Source of the DNA: Kineosporia rhizophila
Lineage (GTDB): Bacteria; Actinomycetota; Actinomycetes; Actinomycetales; Kineosporiaceae
NCBI RefSeq assembly: GCF_021277265.1
Contig: NZ_JAJSOH010000004.1
Coordinates: 248,001 to 312,000, forward strand
Direction: 5' to 3'
Length of the DNA: 64,000 nt
A program made the translations under genes and the position numbers. Below the pieces are notes generated by a model, which ran no database searches, was not told the DNA's origin, and saw only the letters and a program-made list of their open reading frames with translations. Every line of letters begins with the position of its first letter. Positions within the stretch are counted from its first letter, which is position 1. Shown here in pieces: positions 1 to 7,473 of the stretch.

Positions 1-2
1 TG

Positions 3-692
3 GACGACCAGGAGACGAACAAGAAGATCGCGGGCCTGCTTTCGTACATCATGGCGGTCGGTCCGTCCGCCGGGGTGATCCTGCTGTCGTCCTCGCAGAA
101 GCCCTCTGGCGTCGGGGCCGGGGACGTCGGGCGACTGTTCAACCGTTACCGCGACAACCACGCCGTGCGCTTCGCCCTCAAGTGCGGCAACCGCGTCGTC
201 TCGGATGCTGTGCTCGGCGGTGACGCCTACCAGGAGGGATTCGACGCCGCTTCGCTGCCGACCGGCAAGAAGTACCGAGGCGTCGGGATCCTCTACGGCG
301 CAACCGATGACACTCCCGTCGTGCGGACCTACCTCGCCGACCACGCGGACGCTGAGAACATCCTCAAGGCTGCCCGCCGCCACCGCGAGGCCGCCGGGAC
401 CCTGTCCGGAGACGCTGCGGGGGAGAGCACGCCGCGAGAGGTGCGTGACGTCCTGGCCGACGTCGCAGCGGTCTTCTCCGGTGAGCCCGGCCTGCACTGG
501 ACGCACATCGCTACCCGCCTCGCGGAAACCTTCCCCGAACACTACGCCGACATCACCGCCGAGACGATCTCCACCCAACTTCGAGCCCTGAAACTACCCA
601 GCGTGAATGTCAAGGTCGCCGGGGAACCTCGCAAGGGACTACGCCACAAGGATCTGACCGCAGCCATCGACGCCCGCCAGGCCAGCACCTAA
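3..692 (+). CDS. FtsK/TraB-type conjugative DNA translocase, C-terminal part (5' end outside window)
   Basis: The reading frame is open from the first bases of the window, so this is the C-terminal ~229 residues of a longer protein. The visible start fits the end of an FtsK/SpoIIIE motor domain: a segment ending SAGVILLSSSQKPSG resembles the conserved post-Walker-B sensor region, followed by GDVGRLFNRYRDNHAVRFAL. A variable stretch and a C-terminal region with winged-helix character (about the last 80 residues) follow. In actinomycete AICEs such as pSAM2, TraB/TraSA is a single FtsK-like hexameric motor that moves double-stranded DNA between mycelial cells, and its C-terminal winged helix reads short repeats in the clt locus. 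The neighbouring excisionase, integrase and tRNA support an AICE role over chromosomal FtsK. The N-terminal part and Walker motifs cannot be seen. Confidence 0.8.
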   Translation, partial: DDQETNKKIAGLLSYIMAVGPSAGVILLSSSQKPSGVGAGDVGRLFNRYRDNHAVRFALKCGNRVVSDAVLGGDAYQEGFDAASLPTGKKYRGVGILYGATDDTPVVRTYLADHADAENILKAARRHREAAGTLSGDAAGESTPREVRDVLADVAAVFSGEPGLHWTHIATRLAETFPEHYADITAETISTQLRALKLPSVNVKVAGEPRKGLRHKDLTAAIDARQAST

Positions 693-773
693 CACCAGGC
701 CACAGCTCCACCCGAACCAGAACGTTTTCCCCGGTCCCGCCGGACGATCCATCCCCGGCGCCACGGGCCAGAA

Positions 774-887
774 GGTAGCGGCCCGATCGCTACCGGGTAG
801 CGGCAGCGCTACCAGCCCCGCTACCGGACCACTTCCGCACTGACCTGCACCGGCGCTACCTGCCACAAAACCAGGTAGCGGGTAGCG
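774..887. repeat. Cluster of eight GGTAGCG/CGCTACC repeats, candidate clt (transfer recognition) locus
   Basis: Copies of GGTAGCG lie at 774-780, 796-802, 874-880 and 881-887, and of its complement CGCTACC at 788-794, 807-813, 819-825 and 854-860. That is eight copies in 114 bp directly downstream of the FtsK/TraB-like gene and upstream of the next gene. Spacing is irregular and orientation mixed. Known TraB proteins bind 8-bp repeats of this kind near their own gene. Assigning this cluster as the cognate site is inference from position. It could instead be an operator for the downstream genes. Confidence 0.6.
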
Positions 888-931
888 CCGGTGACCCAGC
901 ACGTCCAAAAACAGCCCCAGGAGGCCGAACC

Positions 932-1315
932 GTGCTGTCTCTCGCCGCTACCGCCACCCACCACACCGCCGCACTCATCACCGCTCTGTCCCCGATGCCG
1001 GCCGAATCGCATGACCACGGCCAGGTCGCCCCTACCGCGACCGGATCCGGGCACCTGCTCGCCTGGTTCGCATCGTCTGCGGGTCTTCTGGTCCTGGCCC
1101 TGATCGTGACGTTGGGTTACGCGTTCACCTGCTGGATCTGGCCGTTCAAGCCCTGCCGCTACTGCCACGGCAGCGGCAAGCGCCGCGCCCCCTTCGACAT
1201 CAACGCCGTGCGGATCCACGGCCGGTGCAACGGAACCGGCCTGCGACTGCGCAACGGCCGCCGCCTCTACGAGTACCTGCGCACCGAACAACGCGGCGCC
1301 CACACCCACCGCTAA
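932..1315 (+). CDS. Small membrane protein with a DnaJ-like CxxCxGxG zinc-finger motif (AICE-associated)
   Basis: 127 residues from a GTG start with AGGAGG 8-14 bases upstream. The N-terminal third is low complexity and His-containing. One clear transmembrane segment (about residues 46-69, rich in L/V/A with CWIWPF at its end) precedes a cytoplasmic tail with CRYCHGSG, a full CxxCxGxG unit. A second partial unit, GRCNGTG, has lost its first cysteine. The basic end (LRLRNGRRLYEYLR) could contact DNA. Similar short membrane proteins with cysteine-knuckle tails occur in streptomycete integrative elements, where Spd proteins support plasmid spread. No specific function can be assigned. Confidence 0.6.
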   Translation: MLSLAATATHHTAALITALSPMPAESHDHGQVAPTATGSGHLLAWFASSAGLLVLALIVTLGYAFTCWIWPFKPCRYCHGSGKRRAPFDINAVRIHGRCNGTGLRLRNGRRLYEYLRTEQRGAHTHR

Positions 1316-1344
1316 ATCCCCACTCTCACCGGAGGTACCCGCAC

Positions 1345-1866
1345 ATGAACCACTACGTCCACCCGCAGATGAGCCCGAGCGAACCCGTCCTGCTGGGCGT
1401 CGCAATGGCCCACCCCCGCTACCTGGGAACCGTCCTGTCCGACATCGAACCGGCCGATCTCCACTCGCCCCAGCACCGGGCGATCCTGCGAGCCTTCTAC
1501 ACGATCAACGGTCGCCGTCAGCCGATCGAGGCGCCCCTGGTCGTCGCCGAGCTGGAACGCCAGCACGGCGCCCGACCCCTGGCCGGGGAGCCCTGGGCCT
1601 TCGTCGTCGGCGCCTGCCTCGGTGCCAGTGTCACCGTCCCGCAGGCCTGCCAGGAACACCGCCGGGCCGTCCTGGAAGCCCGCCTGCGCCGCGAAGCCTT
1701 CGAATACGCCGACGCCATCGCAGACAACGCAACTGGCCCCCTGGTGGCGCTGGAAAAGCTCCTCGCGGACAGCATGAGCGCCATGGGCCGCACCCTGGCC
1801 CGCATCGCCGAACACACCCCGGACGCCGCCACGCTCCGATCCGCCGAGCGTCCCCGCGCTGCCTGA
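1345..1866 (+). CDS. DnaB N-terminal-domain-like protein (AICE replication module)
   Basis: 173 residues. The chosen ATG has GGAGG 10 bases upstream; the frame is open further upstream but without a better ribosome site. The sequence from SPSEPVLLGVAMAHPRY through the helices up to RREAFEYADAIADN matches the all-helical N-terminal domain of replicative helicase DnaB (PSEP-LLG start, HRAIL-AFY helix). There is no RecA-type ATPase domain, so it is not a helicase itself. Such free-standing domains may recruit the host helicase or primase. It sits 30 bp after the membrane protein and 55 bp before a P-loop ATPase, consistent with a replication operon in the element. Confidence 0.65.
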   Translation: MNHYVHPQMSPSEPVLLGVAMAHPRYLGTVLSDIEPADLHSPQHRAILRAFYTINGRRQPIEAPLVVAELERQHGARPLAGEPWAFVVGACLGASVTVPQACQEHRRAVLEARLRREAFEYADAIADNATGPLVALEKLLADSMSAMGRTLARIAEHTPDAATLRSAERPRAA

Positions 1867-1921
1867 TCTTTCGATCTGCGACGAACCCTGACCACCCGAG
1901 CAACCGAAGGAGAGAACGCCT

Positions 1922-3382
1922 GTGACGGACGAGAAAGGCCCCTCGCAAGCATCCCGCCTGGTCGCCCTGGCCGAAGAGTCCTACCGCTTGGTCCAGGGCA
2001 TGGACGGCCGCGCCTACGCCGTCGACCGCCGCGGCCCCGCCGTCGCCCTGCCCTTGCGCGGCAGGGACGGACTGCGCCAGCGCCTGGCCCGCACTTACTA
2101 CACCGAAACCAACTCCGCGGCTTCATCATCGGCTCTGAGCGATGCCATGACCGTGATTGAGGGCATGGCCGCTGAAAGCCCCGCCGAAACCGTTGGCCTG
2201 CGGGTCGCCGCGCACCCCGGAGGCATGATCCTGGACCTGGGCGACGCGACCGGCCGCGTGGTGCGGATCGAACCCGGCCGCTGGTGGATCGAGGCACACT
2301 CCCCGGTCCTGTTCCGCCGCACTGCCCTCACCCAGCCGCTCCCGGTCCCGCAGCGCCCTGGCAGCCTGGACGGCTTCCGGCAGTTGCTGAACGTCGATGA
2401 CGACGGGTTCGCTCTGATTGTGGCCTGGCTGCTGGCCGCGCTGATCCCGAACATTCCACATCCGATCCTGGCCCTGTTGGGAGAGCAGGGCACCGCCAAA
2501 TCGACCGCAGCGGCGTTCTGCGTCGGCCTGATCGATCCGTCCCCGGCACCGCTGCGCAGCGCCCCGAAAGACGTCAAGGCATGGGCCGTCACGGCCACCG
2601 CGTCCTGGACGGTCGCCCTGGACAACGTCTCAACTATCGCGCCCTGGTTCTCCGACACGCTCTGCAAGGCCGTCACCGGGGACGGCATCGTCGACCGGGC
2701 TCTGTTCACCGATGACGATGTGACCGTTCTGGCGTTTCGCCGGGTCATTGCGCTGACGTCGATCGATGCCGGAAGCCTCGCCGGGGACTTGGCCGAACGC
2801 ATGGTTCCGGTTGAGCTGCAACGCATCACACCCGACCGCCGACGCCCGGATGCCGACGTCGCGGCCGACTACCGCCAGGCCCAGCCTGCGACCCTGGCCG
2901 CGCTGCTGGACCTGCTGGCCGGAGTCCTGGCCGCGCTGCCCACGGTCGAGTTGGCCGAGCTACCTCGGATGGCCGACTTCGCCCGAATGCTGGCCGCACT
3001 CGACACCGTCACCGGCTGGAACTCCCTGGCCGCCTACCAACAGCGAACCAACGAAAGCAACCACGCCGTCGTCGAATCCGACCCGTTCGCCACCGCCATC
3101 ACCGCCATGGTCAAGGGCACCGTAGCCGGATGGGCCGGAACCATCGCCGAGCTACTGGCCACCATCACGCCCGAACACCCGCCGCGCGGCTGGCCACGAA
3201 CCAACCGCGCGGCCGGTGGCCACCTGCGCCGGATCTCGCCCGCACTGCGCGCCTGCGGGATCAACGTCGAAGCCACCAAAAGTAACGGAGAGCGGATCTT
3301 CCGTCTCACGCCCGACCAGGAGGCTCCGCCCGTTCAAGGTGCCTGGATCGAACAGCCCCTACAGACCCTGCCTGGCCCCTAA
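1922..3382 (+). CDS. P-loop ATPase of the integrative element, helicase/primase-like
   Basis: 486 residues from a GTG start with AAGGAGAG upstream. The central part has a Walker A motif GEQGTAKST at about residues 187-195, followed by WTVALDNVSTI (Walker-B-like position) and a sensor-like segment FRRVIALTSID, then LAERMVPVEL. This arrangement is typical of the ATPase half of phage and plasmid primase-helicases. The first 180 residues show no recognised primase motif. The C-terminus (about 380-486) is winged-helix-like (HLRRISPALRACGINVEATKS). Together with the DnaB-N-like gene it probably serves autonomous replication of the excised element. No RepSA-type or prim-pol protein is visible in the window. 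Confidence 0.65.
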   Translation: MTDEKGPSQASRLVALAEESYRLVQGMDGRAYAVDRRGPAVALPLRGRDGLRQRLARTYYTETNSAASSSALSDAMTVIEGMAAESPAETVGLRVAAHPGGMILDLGDATGRVVRIEPGRWWIEAHSPVLFRRTALTQPLPVPQRPGSLDGFRQLLNVDDDGFALIVAWLLAALIPNIPHPILALLGEQGTAKSTAAAFCVGLIDPSPAPLRSAPKDVKAWAVTATASWTVALDNVSTIAPWFSDTLCKAVTGDGIVDRALFTDDDVTVLAFRRVIALTSIDAGSLAGDLAERMVPVELQRITPDRRRPDADVAADYRQAQPATLAALLDLLAGVLAALPTVELAELPRMADFARMLAALDTVTGWNSLAAYQQRTNESNHAVVESDPFATAITAMVKGTVAGWAGTIAELLATITPEHPPRGWPRTNRAAGGHLRRISPALRACGINVEATKSNGERIFRLTPDQEAPPVQGAWIEQPLQTLPGP

Positions 3383-3578
3383 AGCCTTCTGGCCAGCGGG
3401 TACGCGCCCAAAAGGCAGGGTCTGTAGACCGGAACCAACAGACCCTCTACAGACCCTGGCAGGGCCCGTACAGACCCTGCCCCCTCCCAACAGGCCCTGA
3501 TTCCAGCCCTACAGACCCTGCCCGCCGAATCGGCCGGCATGAGCTGACCTGCACAAACGCCCGAGGCAGGGTCTGTAG
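3359..3578. repeat. Iteron-like array of CTACAGACCCTGCC repeats
   Basis: Near-identical copies occur at 3359-3372, 3447-3460, 3468-3481 and 3509-3522 (plus orientation) and 3414-3427 and 3565-3578 (reverse, GGCAGGGTCTGTAG). A degenerate copy sits around 3438-3446. The shared core is CAGACCCTG. The first copy overlaps the last codons of the ATPase gene and the array fills the gap before the excisionase. Repeats of this length next to replication genes resemble plasmid iterons or an origin. An excisionase or integrase arm-site role is also possible. Nothing else is seen in the 276-bp gap. Confidence 0.7.
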
Positions 3579-3658
3579 GGGCCGTAGGGCCTGTCGAATC
3601 CAGCCCCCTTGAACGCAACCCCTCCGACCCTGACCCACCGTGACGGGAGAACGTCCCC

Positions 3659-3892
3659 ATGGACAGCCACGCCGCCGTGCCTGAACTGCTCACGATCGAG
3701 GCCGCCGCCGAGCGGATCAGCATGAGTGCCCGCTACGTCCGGCGCCTGGTCGCCGAACGCCGGATCGTGTTCTATCGCCTCGGTCGAGCCGTCCGCATCG
3801 ACCCCCGGGACCTGGTCGAGTACATCGCCGCCGGAAAAGTCGCCCCGATCACCGAAACCACCGTGTGGAATGACCTCAGGAGGGCTGCCTAA
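3659..3892 (+). CDS. Excisionase-family helix-turn-helix protein
   Basis: 77 residues. The core from LLTIEAAAERISMSARYVRRLVAERRI through FYRLGRAVRIDPRDL is a MerR-like winged HTH of the excisionase (HTH_17) type: helix-turn-helix in the first half and a short wing ending in the typical RI-x-DL-E sequence. Its stop codon is immediately followed by the integrase ATG, so the two are translationally coupled, as in most AICEs. It probably binds arm sites to favour excision. Confidence 0.85.
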   Translation: MDSHAAVPELLTIEAAAERISMSARYVRRLVAERRIVFYRLGRAVRIDPRDLVEYIAAGKVAPITETTVWNDLRRAA

Positions 3893-5074
3893 ATGGCATC
3901 TGCAAAGCGTCGTTTCGGAGCAGTGCGCAAGCTGCCGTCTGGCCGGTTCCAGGCTCGGTACCTCGACAGCGACGGGGTGATGAAGGCCGCGCCGAACACG
4001 TTCGCCCGCAAGGAGGAGGCGAATAGATGGCTCACCATGACCGAGGCCGCGTTGGTTCGCGGTGACTGGATCGATCCGTCTCGCGGCCGAATCCTGCTAA
4101 AAGACTATGCGGAGCGCTGGATCAACGAACGGCCCAAGCTGAGGCCGCGCACGATCGCGCTGTATCGCCAACTCCTGCGCTCCCACATCGTGCCCAAGCT
4201 CGGCGGCATAACGATCGGGGATCTGACAACGGCTCGAATCCGCTCCTGGCGGACGGAACTCATGGCCGGGGGAGTGTCGGCGCTTGTGGTGGCCAAGGCG
4301 TACCGGCTGCTGCGGGCCGTGCTGAACACTGCGGTGAAAGAGGACGAATTGATCCGCAAGAATCCGTGCCGCATCCCCGGCGCCGACAAAGAGGAAAGCG
4401 CTGAGCGCCCGGTGCTGACGATGGTCCAGGTGTTCGCGCTGGCCAAACTGTTGCCCGAGCAATTCCAGGCCATGGTGCTGGTGACCACCTTCGCCTGTCT
4501 GCGCTGGGGTGAGGTGACCGCGTTGACTCGGGCGGATATCGACCTCAAGGCCCGCACGGTCCGCGTGGTGAACGCCTATGGAGAAGTGGAGGGGAGCGGT
4601 TTGGAGCTCGGCCCTACGAAGTCGCGGGCCGGACGCCGAACGGTCAGCATCCCGGAAGCGATCGTGCCGACGATCCGAAAGCACCTGGACGACTTCGTGC
4701 CGGCCGATCCGGCCGCGCTGGTGTTTACCGGCGTGAGCAAGGCCCGCCCACCGCTGCGGAGAAATAATTTCGCCAAGCTGGTCGGGTGGAGGACGGCAAC
4801 CGCTGCGGTGGGATCACCGGGGCTGCACTTCCACGACCTGCGGCACACGGGGAACACCCTCGCGGCGGCCACGGGAGCCAGCACACGGGATCTGATGACT
4901 CGGATGGGGCATGACAGCGCTCGGGCCGCCTTGATCTATCAGCACGCCACCGCCCGGGCCGACAAGGCGATCGCTGAGGCCCTGGACGCTGCGGTGCGGG
5001 CTATGAAGGACGACGACCAGGACCAGGACGATGATCCGGAGGACGACGCGACCGGCGTGCCTGCTCCCGTCTGA
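3893..5074 (+). CDS. Tyrosine recombinase/integrase of the AICE
   Basis: 393 residues, a usual length for AICE integrases. An N-terminal arm-binding region (about 1-60), a SAM-like core-binding domain (about 65-160) and a C-terminal catalytic domain are visible. Catalytic residues are R204 (CLRWGE), H314 and R317 (HDLRH), a His in MGHDS and the nucleophile Y349 (LIYQHAT). It abuts the excisionase stop without a gap. The acidic tail (KDDDQDQDDDPEDD) is unusual but not disabling. The gene runs towards the 3' end of tRNA-Gly(TCC), the standard layout for an integrase that recombines at that tRNA's att site. Confidence 0.95.
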   Translation: MASAKRRFGAVRKLPSGRFQARYLDSDGVMKAAPNTFARKEEANRWLTMTEAALVRGDWIDPSRGRILLKDYAERWINERPKLRPRTIALYRQLLRSHIVPKLGGITIGDLTTARIRSWRTELMAGGVSALVVAKAYRLLRAVLNTAVKEDELIRKNPCRIPGADKEESAERPVLTMVQVFALAKLLPEQFQAMVLVTTFACLRWGEVTALTRADIDLKARTVRVVNAYGEVEGSGLELGPTKSRAGRRTVSIPEAIVPTIRKHLDDFVPADPAALVFTGVSKARPPLRRNNFAKLVGWRTATAAVGSPGLHFHDLRHTGNTLAAATGASTRDLMTRMGHDSARAALIYQHATARADKAIAEALDAAVRAMKDDDQDQDDDPEDDATGVPAPV

Positions 5075-5167
5075 CTCCCGCGTGCGATCCGAATCGCACG
5101 CGATCAAGGTCTGACCTGCGGCGCCATCTGGCACGTATCTGGCACGCGGGCCAAAAGTGGTGTTACG

Positions 5168-5215
5168 AAGAAGGGCCAGGATCGGAGGCTGTGCGCCTCT
5201 GACCTGGCCCTTCTT
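5168..5215. terminator. Hairpin between integrase and tRNA-Gly
   Basis: Thirteen-base perfect arms (5168-5180 and 5203-5215, AAGAAGGGCCAGG and its complement) enclose a loop with a smaller internal hairpin (GAGGC at 5185-5189, GCCTC at 5195-5199). The stem carries A-run and T-run ends, so it can act in both directions between the convergent integrase and tRNA genes. Confidence 0.7.
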
Positions 5216-5218
5216 GCG

Positions 5219-5292
5219 TGGAGCGGGTGACCGGGATCGAACCGGCATGACCAGCTTGGAAGGCTGGGGCTCTACCATTGAGCTACACCCGC
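5219..5292 (-). tRNA. tRNA-Gly (anticodon TCC)
   Basis: Read on the minus strand the gene starts GCGGGTG (5292-5286) and ends CACCCGC plus T discriminator and an encoded CCA (5221-5219). The anticodon stem CCAGC/GCTGG encloses CTTCCAA with anticodon TCC, and the T-arm has GGTTCGATCCC. The acceptor pairs perfectly. Its 3' end faces the integrase, so it is the probable attB/attR site of the AICE. The tRNA sequence remains intact. Confidence 0.95.
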
Positions 5293-5414
5293 GTGTGGAG
5301 CAGTTCGTACGATAGCCGGAAATCCGGAAACCGGGCGAACGGTTCCTCCGACGTGTCGTAGCCTACTGCCTGTCACCCGGGCGGTCGGACATCTACGTGC
5401 GGCCGGGCGGGCGG

Positions 5415-5488
5415 CGGGGTGTGGCGCAGCTTGGTAGCGCGTCCGCTTTGGGAGCGGAAGGCCCCCGGTTCGAATCCGGGTACCCCGA
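5415..5488 (+). tRNA. tRNA-Pro (anticodon TGG)
   Basis: Acceptor CGGGGTG (5415-5421) pairs with TACCCCG (5481-5487) with one G-U. The anticodon stem encloses TTTGGGA, giving anticodon TGG. The T-loop GGTTCGAATCC is canonical. The 3' CCA is not encoded. A tRNA-Gly/tRNA-Pro pair ahead of tig is common in actinobacteria. Confidence 0.95.
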
Positions 5489-5724
5489 CGAGCGCAGTGA
5501 TGCGCAGAACATCTGGGCTGGTCACAGCCCTGGTTCAGGTCCCCTGTCACGAATAGTGGCTAGGGTGGGCCGGGCCTGTCCTACCCGCCTTCGTGGCGCG
5601 GCTAGGATGTGCCGAAGGCCATGATGCCTGTCCTGCCCCTGGGCGCGCGCTCGCGCTGCCGGCGGCGGGGCCGACAGCGGGCCGCATCGTCCTCAGTTGT
5701 CCAAAGGCCAGGAGAAGTCCCCTC

Positions 5725-7113
5725 GTGAAGAGCGCCGTCGAGACCCTCAACCCCACCCGGGTCAAGCTCACCGTCGAGGTGCCCTTCGACGAACTCAAGC
5801 CGAGCATGGACGCGGCCTACAAGAGCATCGCCTCGCAGGTCACCGTCCCCGGCTTCCGCAAGGGCAAGGTGCCGCCGCGGATCATCGACCAGCGGTTCGG
5901 CCGCGGCGTCGTGATCGAGGAGGCCGTCAACAGCGCCCTGCCCGGCTTCTACACGCAGGCCGTGCAGGAGTCCGAGATCCGCCCGCTCGGCCAGCCCGAG
6001 GTCGACGTCACCTCCGTGCCCGACCCGGCCACCGGCGGCGACCTGGCCTTCACCGCCGAGGTCGACGTGCGCCCCGAGTTCGAGCTGCCCGCCCTCGACG
6101 CCGTCGAGGTCACCGTCGACGACGTGAAGGTCGCCGACGAGCAGGTCGAGGAGCGGCTGCAGACGCTGCGCGAGCGCTTCGGCTCCCTGGTCACCGTCGA
6201 GCGCCCGGCCGCCGAGGGCGACTTCCTGAGCATCGACATCGCCGCCACCATCGGCGACGAGGAGATCGACAGCGTCAAGGGCGTCTCCTACCGGGTCGGC
6301 TCGGGCGAGATGCTGCAGGGCATGGACGACGTCCTGCCGGGCCTCTCGGCCGGCGAGACCACCACGTTCGACTCGCCGCTGGCCGGTGGCGAGCGCGCCG
6401 GTGAGGACGCCCACGTCACCGTCACCGTGCAGTCGGTGAAGGAGCGCGAGCTGCCCGAGGCCGACGACGAGTTCGCCCAGATGGCCTCCGAGTTCGACAC
6501 CCTCGAGGAGCTGCGCGCCAGCCTCTCCGAGCAGGCCGGCCAGGAGGCCCGCTACCAGCAGGGCATCCAGGCGCGTGAGCGTCTGCTGGAGAAGCTGCTC
6601 GAGGCCGTCGAGATCCCGGTGCCCGAGGGCATCATCAAGGCCGAGGTCAAGCAGCACCTCGAGCAGGAGGGCAAGGCCGAGGACGACCCGCACGGCGAGG
6701 AGGTCGAGGTCGAGGCCCGCAAGGCGTTCAAGGCCCAGCTCCTGCTCGACGCGATCGCCGAGAAGGAAGAGGTCCAGGTCGGCCAGCAGGAGCTGATCGA
6801 GTACCTGCTCGCCAGCGCCCAGCAGTACCGGATGGACCCGAACGAGTTCATCAAGGCCGTGGACGAGGCCGGTCAGGTGCCGTCGATGGTGGCCGAGGTC
6901 GGCCGCCGCAAGGCGCTGGCCCAGGTGCTCGAGCGCGCCCAGGTGAAGGACGAGTCGGGCAACGAGATCAACCTCGCCGAGCTCTTCCCGGCCAGCGCCG
7001 AGGAGGCGGGCGACGAGGCCGCCCTCGAGGGTGAGGTCGTCGAGGACGAGGTCGCCGAGGAGCAGGGCGAGAAGAAGAAGTCGGACGACCCGACGGCGCT
7101 GCCCACCCTCTGA
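5725..7113 (+). CDS. tig: Trigger factor, ribosome-associated chaperone and peptidyl-prolyl isomerase
   Basis: 462 residues from GTG at 5725, chosen because the protein then begins MKSAVETLNPTRVKLTVEVPF as family members do and AGGAGAAG lies 9 bases upstream; the frame is open ~130 bases further but that part is not conserved. The N-terminal ribosome-binding domain has the signature GFRKGKVPPRIIDQRFG. The FKBP-like isomerase domain (about 155-245) contains EGDFLSIDIAA and the central motif GSGEMLQGMDDVLPGLSAGE. A helical C-terminal chaperone domain follows, with an acidic tail. It folds nascent chains at the ribosome exit and lies upstream of clpP genes in the typical order. Confidence 0.97.
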   Translation: MKSAVETLNPTRVKLTVEVPFDELKPSMDAAYKSIASQVTVPGFRKGKVPPRIIDQRFGRGVVIEEAVNSALPGFYTQAVQESEIRPLGQPEVDVTSVPDPATGGDLAFTAEVDVRPEFELPALDAVEVTVDDVKVADEQVEERLQTLRERFGSLVTVERPAAEGDFLSIDIAATIGDEEIDSVKGVSYRVGSGEMLQGMDDVLPGLSAGETTTFDSPLAGGERAGEDAHVTVTVQSVKERELPEADDEFAQMASEFDTLEELRASLSEQAGQEARYQQGIQARERLLEKLLEAVEIPVPEGIIKAEVKQHLEQEGKAEDDPHGEEVEVEARKAFKAQLLLDAIAEKEEVQVGQQELIEYLLASAQQYRMDPNEFIKAVDEAGQVPSMVAEVGRRKALAQVLERAQVKDESGNEINLAELFPASAEEAGDEAALEGEVVEDEVAEEQGEKKKSDDPTALPTL

Positions 7114-7133
7114 GGCAGGTAGCTCGGGCCAGA

Positions 7134-7181
7134 CAGAACCGGCATCCGGATCGACGAAACTCGGTCGGGATGCCGGTTCTG
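7134..7181 (+). terminator. Terminator after tig
   Basis: Perfect 14-base arms, 7134-7147 (CAGAACCGGCATCC) and 7168-7181, with a 20-base loop, start 20 bp after the tig stop and are followed by CTTTCC. This separates tig from the clpP operon. Confidence 0.8.
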
Positions 7182-7404
7182 CTTTCCGCAGAAGTACGAC
7201 CACCGATCCGGCCCCCACTCCCGGTGGGACGCCAGTGAAATCGGCCGCCGGTCCCGGTCATTCACTCCTACGGGTCTCGCCCCCTGGGGCGTGTCGCCTG
7301 GTCAGAGGCCATCCGGGTCATGCACCGTGGGCCCCGATGCGCCCACAGCGAACAACGGCCGGTAGGGGAGGATCACCGGGAGTGGTCCGCGTTAGGGTCA
7401 ATGC

Positions 7405-7423
7405 ACCGGGTGGTCCACCCGGT
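7405..7423. promoter_or_regulatory. Perfect 19-bp palindrome upstream of clpP1
   Basis: ACCGGGTGG-T-CCACCCGGT is a perfect inverted repeat ending 50 bp before the clpP1 start, just after TTAGGGTCA. It may be an operator for the clpP operon. It is not an obvious ClgR site. The rest of the 360-bp gap between tig and clpP1 (7182-7404 and 7424-7473) shows nothing else that I can name. Confidence 0.4.
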
Positions 7424-7473
7424 ACCCGGCTCAGGCAGCCGGACTAGGTGCCAACGTTTTGGGGAGCGACATC

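Noticed and set aside
639..1405. Minus-strand frames across the GGTAGCG cluster
   Set aside because: Low-complexity translations of the repeat region and antisense of the membrane protein.
3359..3578. Possible CRISPR array
   Set aside because: Repeats are 14 bp, in both orientations and irregularly spaced, with no cas genes or uniform spacers.
5602..7218. 538-codon minus-strand frame opposite tig
   Set aside because: Antisense of a strongly conserved gene with Leu/Asp/Gly-rich composition.
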